DNA of 44,913 nucleotides from Clostridia bacterium. GTDB lineage: Bacteria; Bacillota; Clostridia; Lachnospirales; Lachnospiraceae. Below are positions 7,700 through 15,978 of the stretch, piece after piece (the first letter of the stretch is position 1; each line of letters opens with the position of its first letter). Both the position numbers and the translations under genes were made by a program. The stretch covers positions 1 through 44,913 of the forward strand of contig JAQXQS010000116.1 in assembly GCA_029101305.1 (NCBI GenBank). The letters are read 5' to 3'. The notes under the pieces are model-generated. The model ran no database searches and was not told where the DNA came from. It saw only the letters and a program-made list of their open reading frames with translations.

Positions 7700-9222
7700 A
7701 CTGTTTCCTTTTCTGCACTTTCCCTGGATATCCAGCGCTTCAAAACATGATACATCTTAGAAAGCTCAATTGGTTTGGAAAGATGTTCATTCATACCAGC
7801 CTGTCTGGCTGCAAAAATATCTTCGGAAAAAGCATTGGCTGTCATGGCAATAATGGGAATATTAAGGGAATCCGGATGCTGGCTTTCCCGGATCCTTCTT
7901 GTTGCATCATATCCATTCATCACTGGCATCTGCACATCCATAAGGATCAGATCATAGTAGCCCTTCGAAGAATTTTCGAACATTTCAAGTGCCATTTTGC
8001 CATTTACTGCTTTTTCATAAGAAACTCCTGTTTCTTCCAGAAATGTACAGGTGATTTCCATATTCAGTTCATTGTCTTCTACAACCAGGATTCTCTTTCC
8101 TCTCCAGTCAGGTGCACTGTCATTTAACTCCAGATCTTCCTGAGATTCCTGATATGGTTCTGCTTCTCTTAATGGAAGCATTACATAAAAACAGGTTCCC
8201 TTACCAGGCTCACTGGAAAGCTCAATTGCTCCGTTCATCAGATGGATCAGATTCCGGGTAATAGTCATTCCAAGACCGGTTCCCTGAAGATTCTCTGTCT
8301 CATGAGCGCGCTCAAATGGTTCAAATACATGCTGCTGGAATTCCTGTGACATTCCTACCCCATTGTCACTTACCTGAAAATGAATGCTTGTGTATCTGGT
8401 ATTTTCATTTTTACTACTCCACGCTAAGAAGCGGATCTCCCCTCCATCCGGAGTAAACTTCACAGCATTTGACAACAGATTTACAAGAATCTGCCGGATG
8501 CGCACAGCATCCCCAAGGAACAGCTCCTCAGGCAGATTAAACTCTGTGACAAAATGATGGCCATGCTTCGCAACAGATGGCCGGATCAGATCTGTAATTT
8601 CTTCTGTAAGCTCTGTAAGCTTCAACGGCTGTTCATCAAGAACAACCTTACCGCTTTCTATTCGGCTCACATCCAGAACATTATTTATAAGGTCCAGTAA
8701 AATCTGGGTGGATTTCTTGATTTTTACAATGTTTTCTTTCAGAATCTCAGGGGAGTCCAGATGACGCTCCAGAATCTGGGTAAAGCCTGAAATTGCATTC
8801 ATAGGAGTACGGATGTCGTGGGACATATTGGAAAGGAAATCCGTTTTTGCCCTGCTTGCCTGTCTGGAGGCTTCACATGCTGCCTTCAGCGCTTCTCTTT
8901 CATCCATCTCTTTCTTATGGATTTCCGTAATATCCCTGATCGCCATTGTGACATAATTAAGTTTTCCCTCGCTTCCGGTAAGAAGAAGTACCACACGGAA
9001 ATATCCGGCCTTGTCTTCGCCCTGAATGGTCTGGCGATAATCCTGTTCCCAGGATTCGATTCCTTTCTGGTACAGACTTTCGAAAAAGGAAATGCCAAGA
9101 TCGATGTTTTCTGGAGCGGACTCGCAGACTGCCCTCATATAATTCCAGCTCTTTATCAATTCTGAATAGCTGCCAGAGGGCTTCATCAGCTCGCCATGAA
9201 TTTCATCCTTGAATTCTCGCAT
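7696..9222 (-). CDS. PAS-containing hybrid histidine kinase, catalytic part (frameshifted gene)
   Basis: A 508-residue frame holding the end of a PAS domain (about 1-100), HisKA with SNMSHDIRTPMNA (phospho-acceptor H135), and HATPase_c with the N box (ILVNLLSNAVKFTP), DNGVGMS and GTGLGM boxes. A receiver domain follows, with phospho-acceptor D429 in LILMDVQMPVMNGY and the signature Lys in LSKPIE. No DNA-binding output domain is present. The first residues (MREFKDEIHG) continue the PAS domain begun in the upstream fragment. ATG 9222 lies within PAS and has only a weak purine-rich site, so it is probably not a natural start. One extra A in the A6 run just upstream would restore a 678-residue protein. 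The stop overlaps the DHHA1-like start (ATGA). Confidence 0.85.
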   Translation of the reverse strand: MREFKDEIHGELMKPSGSYSELIKSWNYMRAVCESAPENIDLGISFFESLYQKGIESWEQDYRQTIQGEDKAGYFRVVLLLTGSEGKLNYVTMAIRDITEIHKKEMDEREALKAACEASRQASRAKTDFLSNMSHDIRTPMNAISGFTQILERHLDSPEILKENIVKIKKSTQILLDLINNVLDVSRIESGKVVLDEQPLKLTELTEEITDLIRPSVAKHGHHFVTEFNLPEELFLGDAVRIRQILVNLLSNAVKFTPDGGEIRFLAWSSKNENTRYTSIHFQVSDNGVGMSQEFQQHVFEPFERAHETENLQGTGLGMTITRNLIHLMNGAIELSSEPGKGTCFYVMLPLREAEPYQESQEDLELNDSAPDWRGKRILVVEDNELNMEITCTFLEETGVSYEKAVNGKMALEMFENSSKGYYDLILMDVQMPVMNGYDATRRIRESQHPDSLNIPIIAMTANAFSEDIFAARQAGMNEHLSKPIELSKMYHVLKRWISRESAEKETV

Positions 9223-9731
9223 TGTTCTTTTTTCTCAAAACCAAGAAGTCTGACACCGGCAGGATTGATAAGTGTAATCTTTTGTTCCCCATTTTCGAAG
9301 GTGAAACGGAGAACGCCGCAATTTATGGAATTTAAAACTCTCTCCAATACTTCCTTCTGCCGGGCTTCTCTTCTCCTGGCTTCTATTTCTTCGCCTACTT
9401 CCATGAACATGCATTGCAGCAATTCATGACCATTTTCCATGCAGATCAGTTTCACATCGCCTTCAATGGCACTGTTATAGGTCTTTAACAGGAAATGGGA
9501 CTGATCTCCCGGAGTTTTCAGATTCCGCAGGATCTCATGGGCATATTTCATATTATCCTCATCCAGATAGGCCTCTGCAGACATAATGCCGCCACTTTTT
9601 AATACGGTCTTCATAACCTGTTCCGCACGTGGATTCGCTCTGTAGATCTTGCAAGTATTTCCAAAGGGAAGCTCCAGATGCAGAATTCCGCAGGGGATAC
9701 TTTCAAATAATTCTTCGTAATCTTTTGACAT
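9186..9731 (-). CDS. PAS-containing hybrid histidine kinase, N-terminal sensory fragment (frameshifted gene)
   Basis: A 181-residue sensory region. It starts at MSKDYEELFESIPCGILHLEL with an AAAGGAAG Shine-Dalgarno, contains one PAS-like domain (about 5-110), a coiled linker (EEIEARRREARQKEVLERVL) and the first half of a second PAS domain (NSINCGVLRFTF to INPAGVRLLGF). The frame then runs out of phase after GFEKKEQ and stops at TGA 9186-9188. The disruption coincides with an A6 homopolymer at about 9229-9234. Inserting one A gives GFEKKRTMREFKDE and continues into the kinase domains. No signal peptide or membrane segment is visible, so the sensor is cytoplasmic. First gene of the kinase-DHHA1-TIR operon. 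Confidence 0.78.
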   Translation of the reverse strand: MSKDYEELFESIPCGILHLELPFGNTCKIYRANPRAEQVMKTVLKSGGIMSAEAYLDEDNMKYAHEILRNLKTPGDQSHFLLKTYNSAIEGDVKLICMENGHELLQCMFMEVGEEIEARRREARQKEVLERVLNSINCGVLRFTFENGEQKITLINPAGVRLLGFEKKEQCENSRMKFMAS

Positions 9732-9819
9732 TTGTTTTCTTCCTTTGTTTTTACCAGATGGATACTAAACCACTGCATTCGTAATCCGGGCTATCGCCCT
9801 ACTTACTTATACAGTTTAG

Positions 9820-9879
9820 CCTGTGCGATATCCATAAATCCAACATGCAAGCATGCTGGATTCATGGCTGCCGCACAGG
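9820..9879. repeat. Intergenic palindromic element, copy 1
   Basis: Outer arms CCTGTGCG (9820-9827) and CGCACAGG (9872-9879), plus an inner 17-bp stem (about 9832-9848 against 9851-9867) with two mismatches that would be G-U pairs in RNA on one strand, closing on a 2-nt loop. The left flank CAGTTTAGCCTGTGC...ATAAAT closely matches the second copy at 36367-36476, which suggests a dispersed element. Confidence 0.6.
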
Positions 9880-10095
9880 ACATTCATAGTAAAAAGCTGG
9901 ACCATATACGAAAATTGCCATCTCAGCTTTCCGTCTATAATCCAGCAATTCTTTTGTTTTTAGTATAACATGCAGACAGCCAGTCGTCTAGATGATTCTG
10001 GCTTTTCATAGTCCTTTTTCAGAGGTAACAGGTCCAAAAACATGAGGCGGAAATACTTTTCATATGTGCCTTGTATACATAATAGTGTAAAACAT

Positions 10096-10124
10096 TTGTA
10101 ACATCTGTTCTTTCTAAATATGGT
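10096..10124 (+). promoter_or_regulatory. Candidate promoter of the symporter gene
   Basis: TTGTAA (10096-10101), a 17-nt spacer and TATGGT (10119-10124). The -10 is weak. A leader inverted repeat (GGTTATTTG at 10144 / CAAATAGCC at 10164) lies between it and the Shine-Dalgarno. Confidence 0.35.
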
Positions 10125-10193
10125 AAAATATATCAATATTTTTGGTTATTTGATAAGAAACGCCAAATAGCCAAGGGATCAAGGAGGGAACAA

Positions 10194-11417
10194 ATGAAAA
10201 ATTTCTACACGTGGTATAAAAAACATATCACAACCGCAATTTTTGCCGGACTGATTCTTGGTATTCTTACCGGACTTTTTCTGGCAGACAGATTCGCCCC
10301 GGTGCTTACTGTTACAAGCCTGGTGGGAAGCATTTATATGAATGCGCTGAATATGATGATTTTTCCATTGGTATTCTGTTCGATCATCATGGGTATCACA
10401 AGTATCGGAAATGCACGTACTACAGGTAAGATCACTGCAGGCGCCATGATCTTCTTTTTATGCACCACTGCTCTTGCAAGTCTCGCCGGACTGATCATTC
10501 CAAGACTGATCAATCTTGGAAAAAATGTAAAATTCGAGATGGCCACCTCTGATATCCAGGCCACAGAAATGACCAGTATCCTGGATACCATCAAAAACCT
10601 GATTCCATCTAATCCGGTTGCCGCATTTGCAAACGGCAATATGCTTCAGGTTCTTGTATTCGCAGTAATCGTTGGATTTACCCTGATCGCAATCGGCGAA
10701 AAAGGTGCACCCCTTCTGAAGGTGATTGACTCCTGCAATGAAGTTTGTCTGAAGGTTATCAGTACCGTTATGTATTTCACACCGATCGGTGTATTCTGTA
10801 CCATCGTTCCAGTTGTTGAAGCAAATGGTACTGAAACTATTATTTCCCTGGCTACACAGCTGATCATTCTGTACATTGCATTCTTTGGATTTGCCTTTAT
10901 TGTGTACGGTGGTTCTGTGAAATTCATTGGCAAGGAGAGCCCGGTCAAATTTTTCAAGGCAATGCTTCCGGCTGCCCTGAATGCGTTTGGAACCTGCTCC
11001 AGTTCTGCAACTATTCCCATCAGCAAGCAGTGTATGGAGGATGAGATGGGCGTATCCAACAAGATCACAAGTATTGCTATTCCTCTTGGCGCTACAGTAA
11101 ACATGGATGCCGTTTCCATCCTTATGTCTTTCATGATCATGTTCTTTGCAAATGCATGCGGAATCAATGTGAGCATTTCCATGATGATCGTGATCCTTCT
11201 GGCAAATGTGCTTCTTTCTGTAGGAACTCCTGGCATTCCAGGCGGTGCTATTGCTTCTTTCGCTGCCCTGGCAACTATGGCAGGTATTCCGGCAGGGGTT
11301 ATGGGTGTGTACATAAGTATTAATACCCTCTGCGATATGGGCGCTACCTGTGTCAACGTTATCGGCGACATGGCGGGCTGCGTAGTTTTGAAAGAAAAAA
11401 TCAAACTGGATGAGTAA
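10194..11417 (+). CDS. Dicarboxylate/amino acid:cation symporter (DAACS family)
   Basis: A 407-residue multi-pass membrane protein of the SDF/glutamate transporter fold. The HP1 serine-rich motif TCSSSATIPIS is near residue 266, the NMD metal and substrate motif (ATVNMDAVSI) near 302, and the HP2 loop GTPGIPGGAIA near 345. This family imports glutamate, aspartate, dicarboxylates or small neutral amino acids with Na+ or H+. The exact substrate is not evident. The usual Asp/Arg substrate-reading region of TM8 reads NTLCDMGATCVNVIGD, so a Ser/Thr-type substrate is as likely as a dicarboxylate. The start has a consensus AAGGAGG 6 nt upstream. Single gene, converging on the alcohol dehydrogenase with a shared terminator. 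Confidence 0.9.
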   Translation: MKNFYTWYKKHITTAIFAGLILGILTGLFLADRFAPVLTVTSLVGSIYMNALNMMIFPLVFCSIIMGITSIGNARTTGKITAGAMIFFLCTTALASLAGLIIPRLINLGKNVKFEMATSDIQATEMTSILDTIKNLIPSNPVAAFANGNMLQVLVFAVIVGFTLIAIGEKGAPLLKVIDSCNEVCLKVISTVMYFTPIGVFCTIVPVVEANGTETIISLATQLIILYIAFFGFAFIVYGGSVKFIGKESPVKFFKAMLPAALNAFGTCSSSATIPISKQCMEDEMGVSNKITSIAIPLGATVNMDAVSILMSFMIMFFANACGINVSISMMIVILLANVLLSVGTPGIPGGAIASFAALATMAGIPAGVMGVYISINTLCDMGATCVNVIGDMAGCVVLKEKIKLDE

Positions 11418-11427
11418 TAAATAATAG

Positions 11428-11486
11428 AAAAGGACTGTAATATTCCAGATCCATAAACTGGTATCCGGGTATTTACAGCCCTTTTT
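11428..11486. terminator. Bidirectional terminator between symporter and alcohol dehydrogenase
   Basis: AAAAGGACTGTAAT (from 11428) pairs imperfectly with ATTTACAGCCCTTTTT (to 11486). A T run on each strand makes it suitable for both convergent genes. Confidence 0.7.
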
Positions 11487-11516
11487 CTTTTACAATTTTA
11501 TCTGTATGGCGATATC

Positions 11517-12662
11517 TTACATAATCTTTCTAAACAGATCTTTCAGATCTTCTACGCTTGCATCTTTCGGATTTCCTGGTGCGCAGGCATCTGCATGGGC
11601 AGATTCTGCAAGAAACTGGAGATCTTCTTCTTTGATTGCTTCCAGCTTCGTCGGGATTCCAACATCAACAGAAAGTTTTCTGACTGCATCAATAGCAGCT
11701 TTTCTGTACTCTTCCTGAGTCATGGAATCAACATCTTTCACACCCATTGCTCTTGCAATCTCACGGTATTTCTCACCAGTGCACTCCTGGTTGTACTCCA
11801 TAACGATCGGAAGCATCATAGCACATGCAACACCATGAGGAGTATCGTATACAGCACCTAATGTATGTGCCATGGAATGAGCGATTCCAAGTCCCACATT
11901 GGAGAATCCCAGTCCTGCGATGTACTGGCCAAGAGCCATTCCTTCACGCCCCTCTTTGGTGTTGTCAACAGCCCCTCTTAAAGATTTGGAGATCAGTTCG
12001 ATTGCTTTGAGATGGAACATGTCTGTCATCTCCCAGGCTGCCTTTGTTGTATAACCTTCAATTGCATGTGTAAGAGCATCCATACCAGTGGAAGCAGTCA
12101 GGCCTTTTGGCATAGAGGACATCATCTCAGGATCTACAACTGCGATGATCGGCATATCATGTGGGTCTACACATACGAATTTTCTCTTTTTCTCAACATC
12201 AGTGATAACATAGTTGATGGTAACCTCTGCTGCGGTACCTGCTGTAGTCGGAACAGCAATAATCGGAACACATGGTTTCTTTGTAGGTGCAGTACCCTCA
12301 AGGCTTCTTACATCCTCAAATTCCGGGTTGGCAATGATGATACCGATTGCCTTTGCTGTATCCATGGAAGAACCACCGCCAATTGCTACAATGTAATCTG
12401 CACCTGATTTCTTAAATGCAGCTACACCATTCTGGACATTCTGGATGGTCGGGTTTGCTTTAATATCAGAATAGATCTCATACTCAAGACCGTTTTTCTC
12501 AAGAATATCTGTAACTTTGCTTGTTACATTGAATTTGATCAGATCCGGATCAGAGCAGACAAATGCTTTTTTGAATGCATGTGCCTTTGCTTCATTTGCA
12601 ATTTCTGCAATTGCTCCTGCTCCATGATAAGAAGTACCGTTTAAATTAATTCTGTTTGCCAT
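11517..12662 (-). CDS. fucO: Iron-containing alcohol dehydrogenase, FucO (lactaldehyde/1,2-propanediol) type
   Basis: A 381-residue group III Fe-dependent alcohol dehydrogenase. It shows the nucleotide-binding GGGSSMDTAKA, the PTTAGTAAEVT substrate loop, and metal-ligand histidines in GMDALTHAIEGY and GIAHSMAHTLGAVYDTPHG. The latter closely matches E. coli FucO, which interconverts L-lactaldehyde and 1,2-propanediol. Specificity for butanol or ethanol cannot be excluded, so the symbol is a best guess. The start at 12662 (MANRINLNG) has AAAGGAAG about 10 nt upstream; an earlier in-frame ATG at 12761 lies inside the regulatory inverted repeat. The TetR gene immediately upstream is the obvious local regulator. 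Confidence 0.85.
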   Translation of the reverse strand: MANRINLNGTSYHGAGAIAEIANEAKAHAFKKAFVCSDPDLIKFNVTSKVTDILEKNGLEYEIYSDIKANPTIQNVQNGVAAFKKSGADYIVAIGGGSSMDTAKAIGIIIANPEFEDVRSLEGTAPTKKPCVPIIAVPTTAGTAAEVTINYVITDVEKKRKFVCVDPHDMPIIAVVDPEMMSSMPKGLTASTGMDALTHAIEGYTTKAAWEMTDMFHLKAIELISKSLRGAVDNTKEGREGMALGQYIAGLGFSNVGLGIAHSMAHTLGAVYDTPHGVACAMMLPIVMEYNQECTGEKYREIARAMGVKDVDSMTQEEYRKAAIDAVRKLSVDVGIPTKLEAIKEEDLQFLAESAHADACAPGNPKDASVEDLKDLFRKIM

Positions 12663-12734
12663 AATAAACAAGCTTCCTTTCTGCGATTTACGCCTTAACT
12701 TTGTTATTATATTAACAACATTAAGATAAAAAGA

Positions 12735-12776
12735 AAAGTTACAGATACGGTGAATTGTCACTTTTTCTGTAACTTT
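12735..12776 (-). promoter_or_regulatory. Long inverted repeat between tetR and the alcohol dehydrogenase gene
   Basis: Perfect 11-bp arms AAAGTTACAGA (12735-12745) and TCTGTAACTTT (12766-12776) enclose a smaller GTGA/TCAC stem. On the minus strand the hairpin is followed by TTTTCTTTTT, so it could terminate the TetR transcript. It also lies just upstream of a TATAAT (12711-12706) that would serve the dehydrogenase, where a TetR-family operator could sit. The two roles cannot be separated by eye. Confidence 0.55.
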
Positions 12777-12821
12777 GTCTATTAATCACAAATATAAATA
12801 TATCTTTTTGGCAATTTTCGC

Positions 12822-13397
12822 TCAATTCAATATGCCTAACTCTGTGAAAAGTTCCTCAAGCACTCCTGGCATACCTTTCACAAGAATCTGTGCAAGCTTT
12901 TCCGGTGTACAATTCAGTTCCCCAAGGACCCATTTTATAGTCATGTAAATGGAACTCTGGCAATACATTTCCAGAAGGAAATGGGTATCTTCATCAAGAA
13001 TTTTTCCGTTTTTTGTACGAATCAGATTTTCGTAGAAATCAAGAATCAGCTCAAAATCATGCTGTCTTAGGGAATTCTGACTGTCATAGCGAAAAGCTGC
13101 TGCAAAAAAGGACTGTTCCTCCTGAATATAAGTAAACTTCTTAACTAACGCATCAGATACCGTCCGTCCCTGTCCCATATGTTCAAAGGATTTTAAAAGA
13201 AGCTTGTCAAAATACCAGTTGATCAGATCATATTTATCCAGAAAATTGCGGTAAAATGTCTGTCTGGTAAGTCCACAGTTTTCTACGATCTGCTTTACGG
13301 TAATATTTTCAACAGGTGTTGTCCGCATACATTCCTTCATGGAATACGCCAGCTTGTATTTGGTTTTTTCCCCTTTTACAGAAGTTATATTCTCCAT
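12822..13397 (-). CDS. TetR/AcrR-family transcriptional regulator (DhaS-like)
   Basis: About 191 residues. The N-terminal helix-turn-helix (TVKQIVENCGLTRQTFYRNF, 20 residues) is typical TetR, followed by DKYDLINWYF, a signature of the DhaS-like subgroup with a C-terminal TetR_C_8-type domain. It is directly upstream of and co-directional with the FucO-like gene, so it plausibly controls that gene (inference from position). ATG 13397 (MENITSVKG) is preferred because GGGGAT lies 6 nt upstream; ATG 13409 has no Shine-Dalgarno. A short hairpin with AGCATGCTTGAAAAA lies at 13414-13436, just upstream of the start. Confidence 0.85.
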   Translation of the reverse strand: MENITSVKGEKTKYKLAYSMKECMRTTPVENITVKQIVENCGLTRQTFYRNFLDKYDLINWYFDKLLLKSFEHMGQGRTVSDALVKKFTYIQEEQSFFAAAFRYDSQNSLRQHDFELILDFYENLIRTKNGKILDEDTHFLLEMYCQSSIYMTIKWVLGELNCTPEKLAQILVKGMPGVLEELFTELGILN

Positions 13398-13453
13398 ATT
13401 TATCCCCATTTCTGGAGCATGCTTGAAAAAGGCTCCATATTACTAATACAGTC

Positions 13454-13491
13454 GGCGATTGTAAGAGCACCAAAGGCGCGGAATAATCGCC
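13454..13491. other. Structured hairpin downstream of galK
   Basis: GGCGATT (13454-13460) and AATCGCC (13485-13491) enclose an inner GCACC/GGCGC stem. No T run follows on the minus strand, so it may stabilise the galK 3' end rather than terminate. Confidence 0.4.
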
Positions 13492-13513
13492 TTTCATTCA
13501 TGGTGATGTCTGT

Positions 13514-14749
13514 TTAGTTAATATGAGCAGCTCCTACCGCGCGGATATCCATCGGATAAACATTGTCTCTTCCTACATACCGGGAAATATATTCTACATA
13601 ATTATCCATCTCTTTTTCCGGAATGACTGTGGCAATTACTCCTGCAAATCCACCGCCATGTACTCTGCAGATACCGCCGCCGATCTTATTCAAAAACAGT
13701 CTGGTAAGAGCAAGGACAAGCGGGATCTTCTGCTCATGGCAGTCTTTGATACAATAGCAGTTCTGAAGAAGCTCCCAGGAAGAAGTACCGGACTCATCCA
13801 GCAGCTTCAGGAATTCCTCGTAATCCGCCTCTTTGATCGCTTCTGCTGCACGTTCTACACGTGAAGTCTCTTCGAAGAAATGAATTGCACGAAGAACAGC
13901 TCTGTCATCCGTGATCTCATTTACATGTGCCAGAAGGTTCTCAAGAGTTGTCTCATGAAGAAGTTCTGCGCCAAGTACCTTCGCTGCTGCTTTCATCTCA
14001 CCTGGAATCTCAGAGTACTCCTGGCTAAGGTCTGCATGACCCTTTCCTGTATTTACGATCACCAGTCTGTGTCCAAATTTTCCAAAGGAAAAATCCAGCT
14101 TGCTGTATTTCAGGTCGTTTCTGTCAGCAAAGTCAAAAAGAACCGGGCCGCCAACAGCACATGCCATCTGATCCATCATACCGGAAGCCTTATCCCAGTA
14201 AACATTTTCTGCATACTGGCCGATCTTTGCATAATCTGTATAAGTCATTTTACTCTCATTGAAGAAATAATCAATGATTACGCAGACCAGCATTTCAAAA
14301 GAAGCAGAAGAACTAACTCCGGCTGCTGCGATAACATTTGTGCTTACATATGCATCAAAACCAGCTGTCTGAAATCCGTTTTTCTTCGCACCCTCCATCA
14401 TACCAGCAACCAGTGCAAAGGTTCCCTTCGGATAATTGGCCCGGCTGATCCGTTCAAGATCCACTACGATTTCATCTCTGTAACCCTCACTTGTAATGTG
14501 AATCACATTTGTTCCGTTTGGCGCTGCCACGCCGATAGTATCCAGGTTGATACTTCCGGCAATAACCTTGCCGCCATTGTGATCCACATGGTTTCCAATG
14601 ATTTCTGTTCTTCCTGGAGATGTAAAGAAATCTGCATGATCATGTTTATAAATTTTCGTAAATTTCTCAGCAAGGTTCTGGAAACGGGCTGCACAGATGG
14701 TGCTCTCTCCATAGATTTTTTCAAGGCTTGTCTTTTCTGGTAAATTCAT
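13514..14749 (-). CDS. galK: Galactokinase
   Basis: A 411-residue GHMP-family kinase that phosphorylates galactose at C1 using ATP (Leloir pathway entry). The galactokinase signature GRTEIIGNHVDHNGG is at 46-60, a variant of the usual GRVNLIGEHTDYNGG. The ATP-binding loop appears as GVSSSASFEML near 142, and the C-terminal GHMP motif as VHGGGFAGVIATVIPE. The start at 14749 (MNLPEKTSLE) has AGGAGAG about 8 nt upstream, better than an in-frame ATG at 14824. It is divergent from an AraC regulator. No galT or galE is in the window. The variant signature leaves some room for a related sugar 1-kinase. Confidence 0.88.
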   Translation of the reverse strand: MNLPEKTSLEKIYGESTICAARFQNLAEKFTKIYKHDHADFFTSPGRTEIIGNHVDHNGGKVIAGSINLDTIGVAAPNGTNVIHITSEGYRDEIVVDLERISRANYPKGTFALVAGMMEGAKKNGFQTAGFDAYVSTNVIAAAGVSSSASFEMLVCVIIDYFFNESKMTYTDYAKIGQYAENVYWDKASGMMDQMACAVGGPVLFDFADRNDLKYSKLDFSFGKFGHRLVIVNTGKGHADLSQEYSEIPGEMKAAAKVLGAELLHETTLENLLAHVNEITDDRAVLRAIHFFEETSRVERAAEAIKEADYEEFLKLLDESGTSSWELLQNCYCIKDCHEQKIPLVLALTRLFLNKIGGGICRVHGGGFAGVIATVIPEKEMDNYVEYISRYVGRDNVYPMDIRAVGAAHIN

Positions 14750-14893
14750 AATTTCACTCTCCTGATTTGTTAAGATTCTTATAATATTTACTACTTTCTT
14801 TCTCGTCCGATGTAACTTCATCAAGTTATTTATTATTATAACCTCTGTTTACTAAATATTACCTTGACTAACATGATAAAAATAAGGAATATA

Positions 14894-14923
14894 TTGCGCT
14901 TTTATATCTTGGTATTGTATAAT
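14894..14923 (+). promoter_or_regulatory. Candidate promoter of the AraC regulator gene
   Basis: TTGCGC (14894-14899), an 18-nt spacer and TATAAT (14918-14923) lead to a leader of about 100 nt. A separate TATAAT on the minus strand (14840-14835) has no good -35 and would serve galK, consistent with activator dependence. Confidence 0.5.
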
Positions 14924-15031
14924 ATTGGCAAATTATATGGGTAATTTATGGAATTCTTCAAAAATGAAGTAAATGAAAGCAACCAGCTGCAAAAATAAAT
15001 GAATGTAGTATTCAAAGCAAGGAGGATGGCT

Positions 15032-15916
15032 ATGTCTGAGCAGATCATCACCAACCAGTTTCAAAAAGAGCTAAAGCAGCATGGGGACGAACATTTCCCC
15101 TTCCTGGTCAGTTACCAGAAGCTTTCCGAATACGAATCCGGTTCTTTTATGTGGCACTGGCATCCGGAAATTGAGATAACCTATGTGCAAAAAGGGAGCA
15201 TGTGCTACAAAGTCAATAATCTTGTATACCATCTAGGCGAAGGGGATATTCTGTTCAACAATTCCGGAGTTCTTCACTCCGGAAACATGGAGAATCAGGA
15301 GGACTGTTCTTATATTCCTGTAACCTTCGATACCCGGTTGATCTATGGATTTTTCCAAAGCACAATCAACAGTAAATATGTAGATCCTGTTATTCAGGAT
15401 TCCAGGCTTCCTGCTCTTTGCATTGATCAGAGTGAGCCTTGGCATAAACCATTCCGTGAGCATCTTTTGCATATTATTTCCCTGGATAAAAACAAACCGG
15501 ATTTTTATGAGCTGGATATTACCATCTGCCTTCAGTCCATGTGGCGACTTCTTCTGGAGCATATAACCTATGAACCACAGATTTCCCGGAAAAGTTCCCT
15601 GGAATATGACCGCATCAAAAAAATCTTATCGTATATTGAAGCCCATTATAGAGACAAAATCACTCTAAACGACATTGCCAAACACATTCATCTTTGTGAA
15701 AGTGAATGTACCCGGCTGTTTAAACGTCACATGAATACAACTTTGTTTGCTTTTCTCCAGGAATACCGGATTGAACGCAGTCTGGAAGATCTGAACGCCG
15801 GAGAACCTATCAGCGATGCTGCTGAAAATGCCGGGTTTACAGATTCCAATTACTATTCCAAGGTGTTTGCGAAGATAAAAGGCTGCAGCCCAAGAGAATA
15901 TCGCAGGCGTCATTAG
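15032..15916 (+). CDS. AraC-family transcriptional regulator
   Basis: A 294-residue regulator with an N-terminal cupin-type sensor (FMWHWHPEIEITYVQKGSM, then GDILFNNSGVLHSG) and a C-terminal AraC double helix-turn-helix (ITLNDIAKHIHLCESECTRL to ISDAAENAGFTDSNYYSKVF, ending GCSPREYRR). Such proteins bind a small effector, often a sugar, and activate transcription. Transcribed divergently from galK, it is a reasonable candidate for galK control (inference). Start 15032 (MSEQIITNQ) is preferred because AAGGAGG is at 15019-15025; upstream in-frame ATGs at 14999 and 15026 are before or too close to it. Confidence 0.88.
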   Translation: MSEQIITNQFQKELKQHGDEHFPFLVSYQKLSEYESGSFMWHWHPEIEITYVQKGSMCYKVNNLVYHLGEGDILFNNSGVLHSGNMENQEDCSYIPVTFDTRLIYGFFQSTINSKYVDPVIQDSRLPALCIDQSEPWHKPFREHLLHIISLDKNKPDFYELDITICLQSMWRLLLEHITYEPQISRKSSLEYDRIKKILSYIEAHYRDKITLNDIAKHIHLCESECTRLFKRHMNTTLFAFLQEYRIERSLEDLNAGEPISDAAENAGFTDSNYYSKVFAKIKGCSPREYRRRH

Positions 15917-15925
15917 TCCATGCGC

Positions 15926-15970
15926 AAAAAGGCTCCGGACCGTGTTTCAAACACACTCCAGAGCCTTTTA
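15926..15970. terminator. Bidirectional terminator between AraC gene and hybrid kinase
   Basis: AAAAAGGCTC pairs with GAGCCTTTT and encloses a GTGTTT/AAACAC stem. A and T tracts flank it on both strands, between two convergent genes. Confidence 0.75.
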
Positions 15971-15978
15971 AACAATCT

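Larger units (their letters stand above)
9732..10193. other. Intergenic region between the kinase operon and the divergent symporter
   Basis: A 462-nt non-coding stretch. It holds a long palindromic repeat (9820-9879), a small GGGC/GCCC hairpin near 9788-9799, a candidate plus-strand promoter (10096-10124) and a leader hairpin at 10144-10172. The 78-codon plus-strand frame here reads through the palindrome, has no Shine-Dalgarno and is not considered real. Confidence 0.6.

Noticed and set aside
9220-9240. Programmed -1 frameshift at A AAA AAG in the PAS kinase
   Set aside because: The heptamer is present but not in the zero-frame phase needed for tandem slippage; a simple homopolymer indel is more economical.
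9732-9968. 78-codon plus-strand frame in the intergenic region
   Set aside because: Runs through the palindromic repeat and has no Shine-Dalgarno.
13309-13497. 62-codon minus-strand frame overlapping tetR
   Set aside because: Mostly inside tetR in another frame; no conserved content.
13880-14743. 287-codon open frame on the plus strand
   Set aside because: Antisense to galK, low-complexity Cys/Ile/His composition and no ribosome-binding site.
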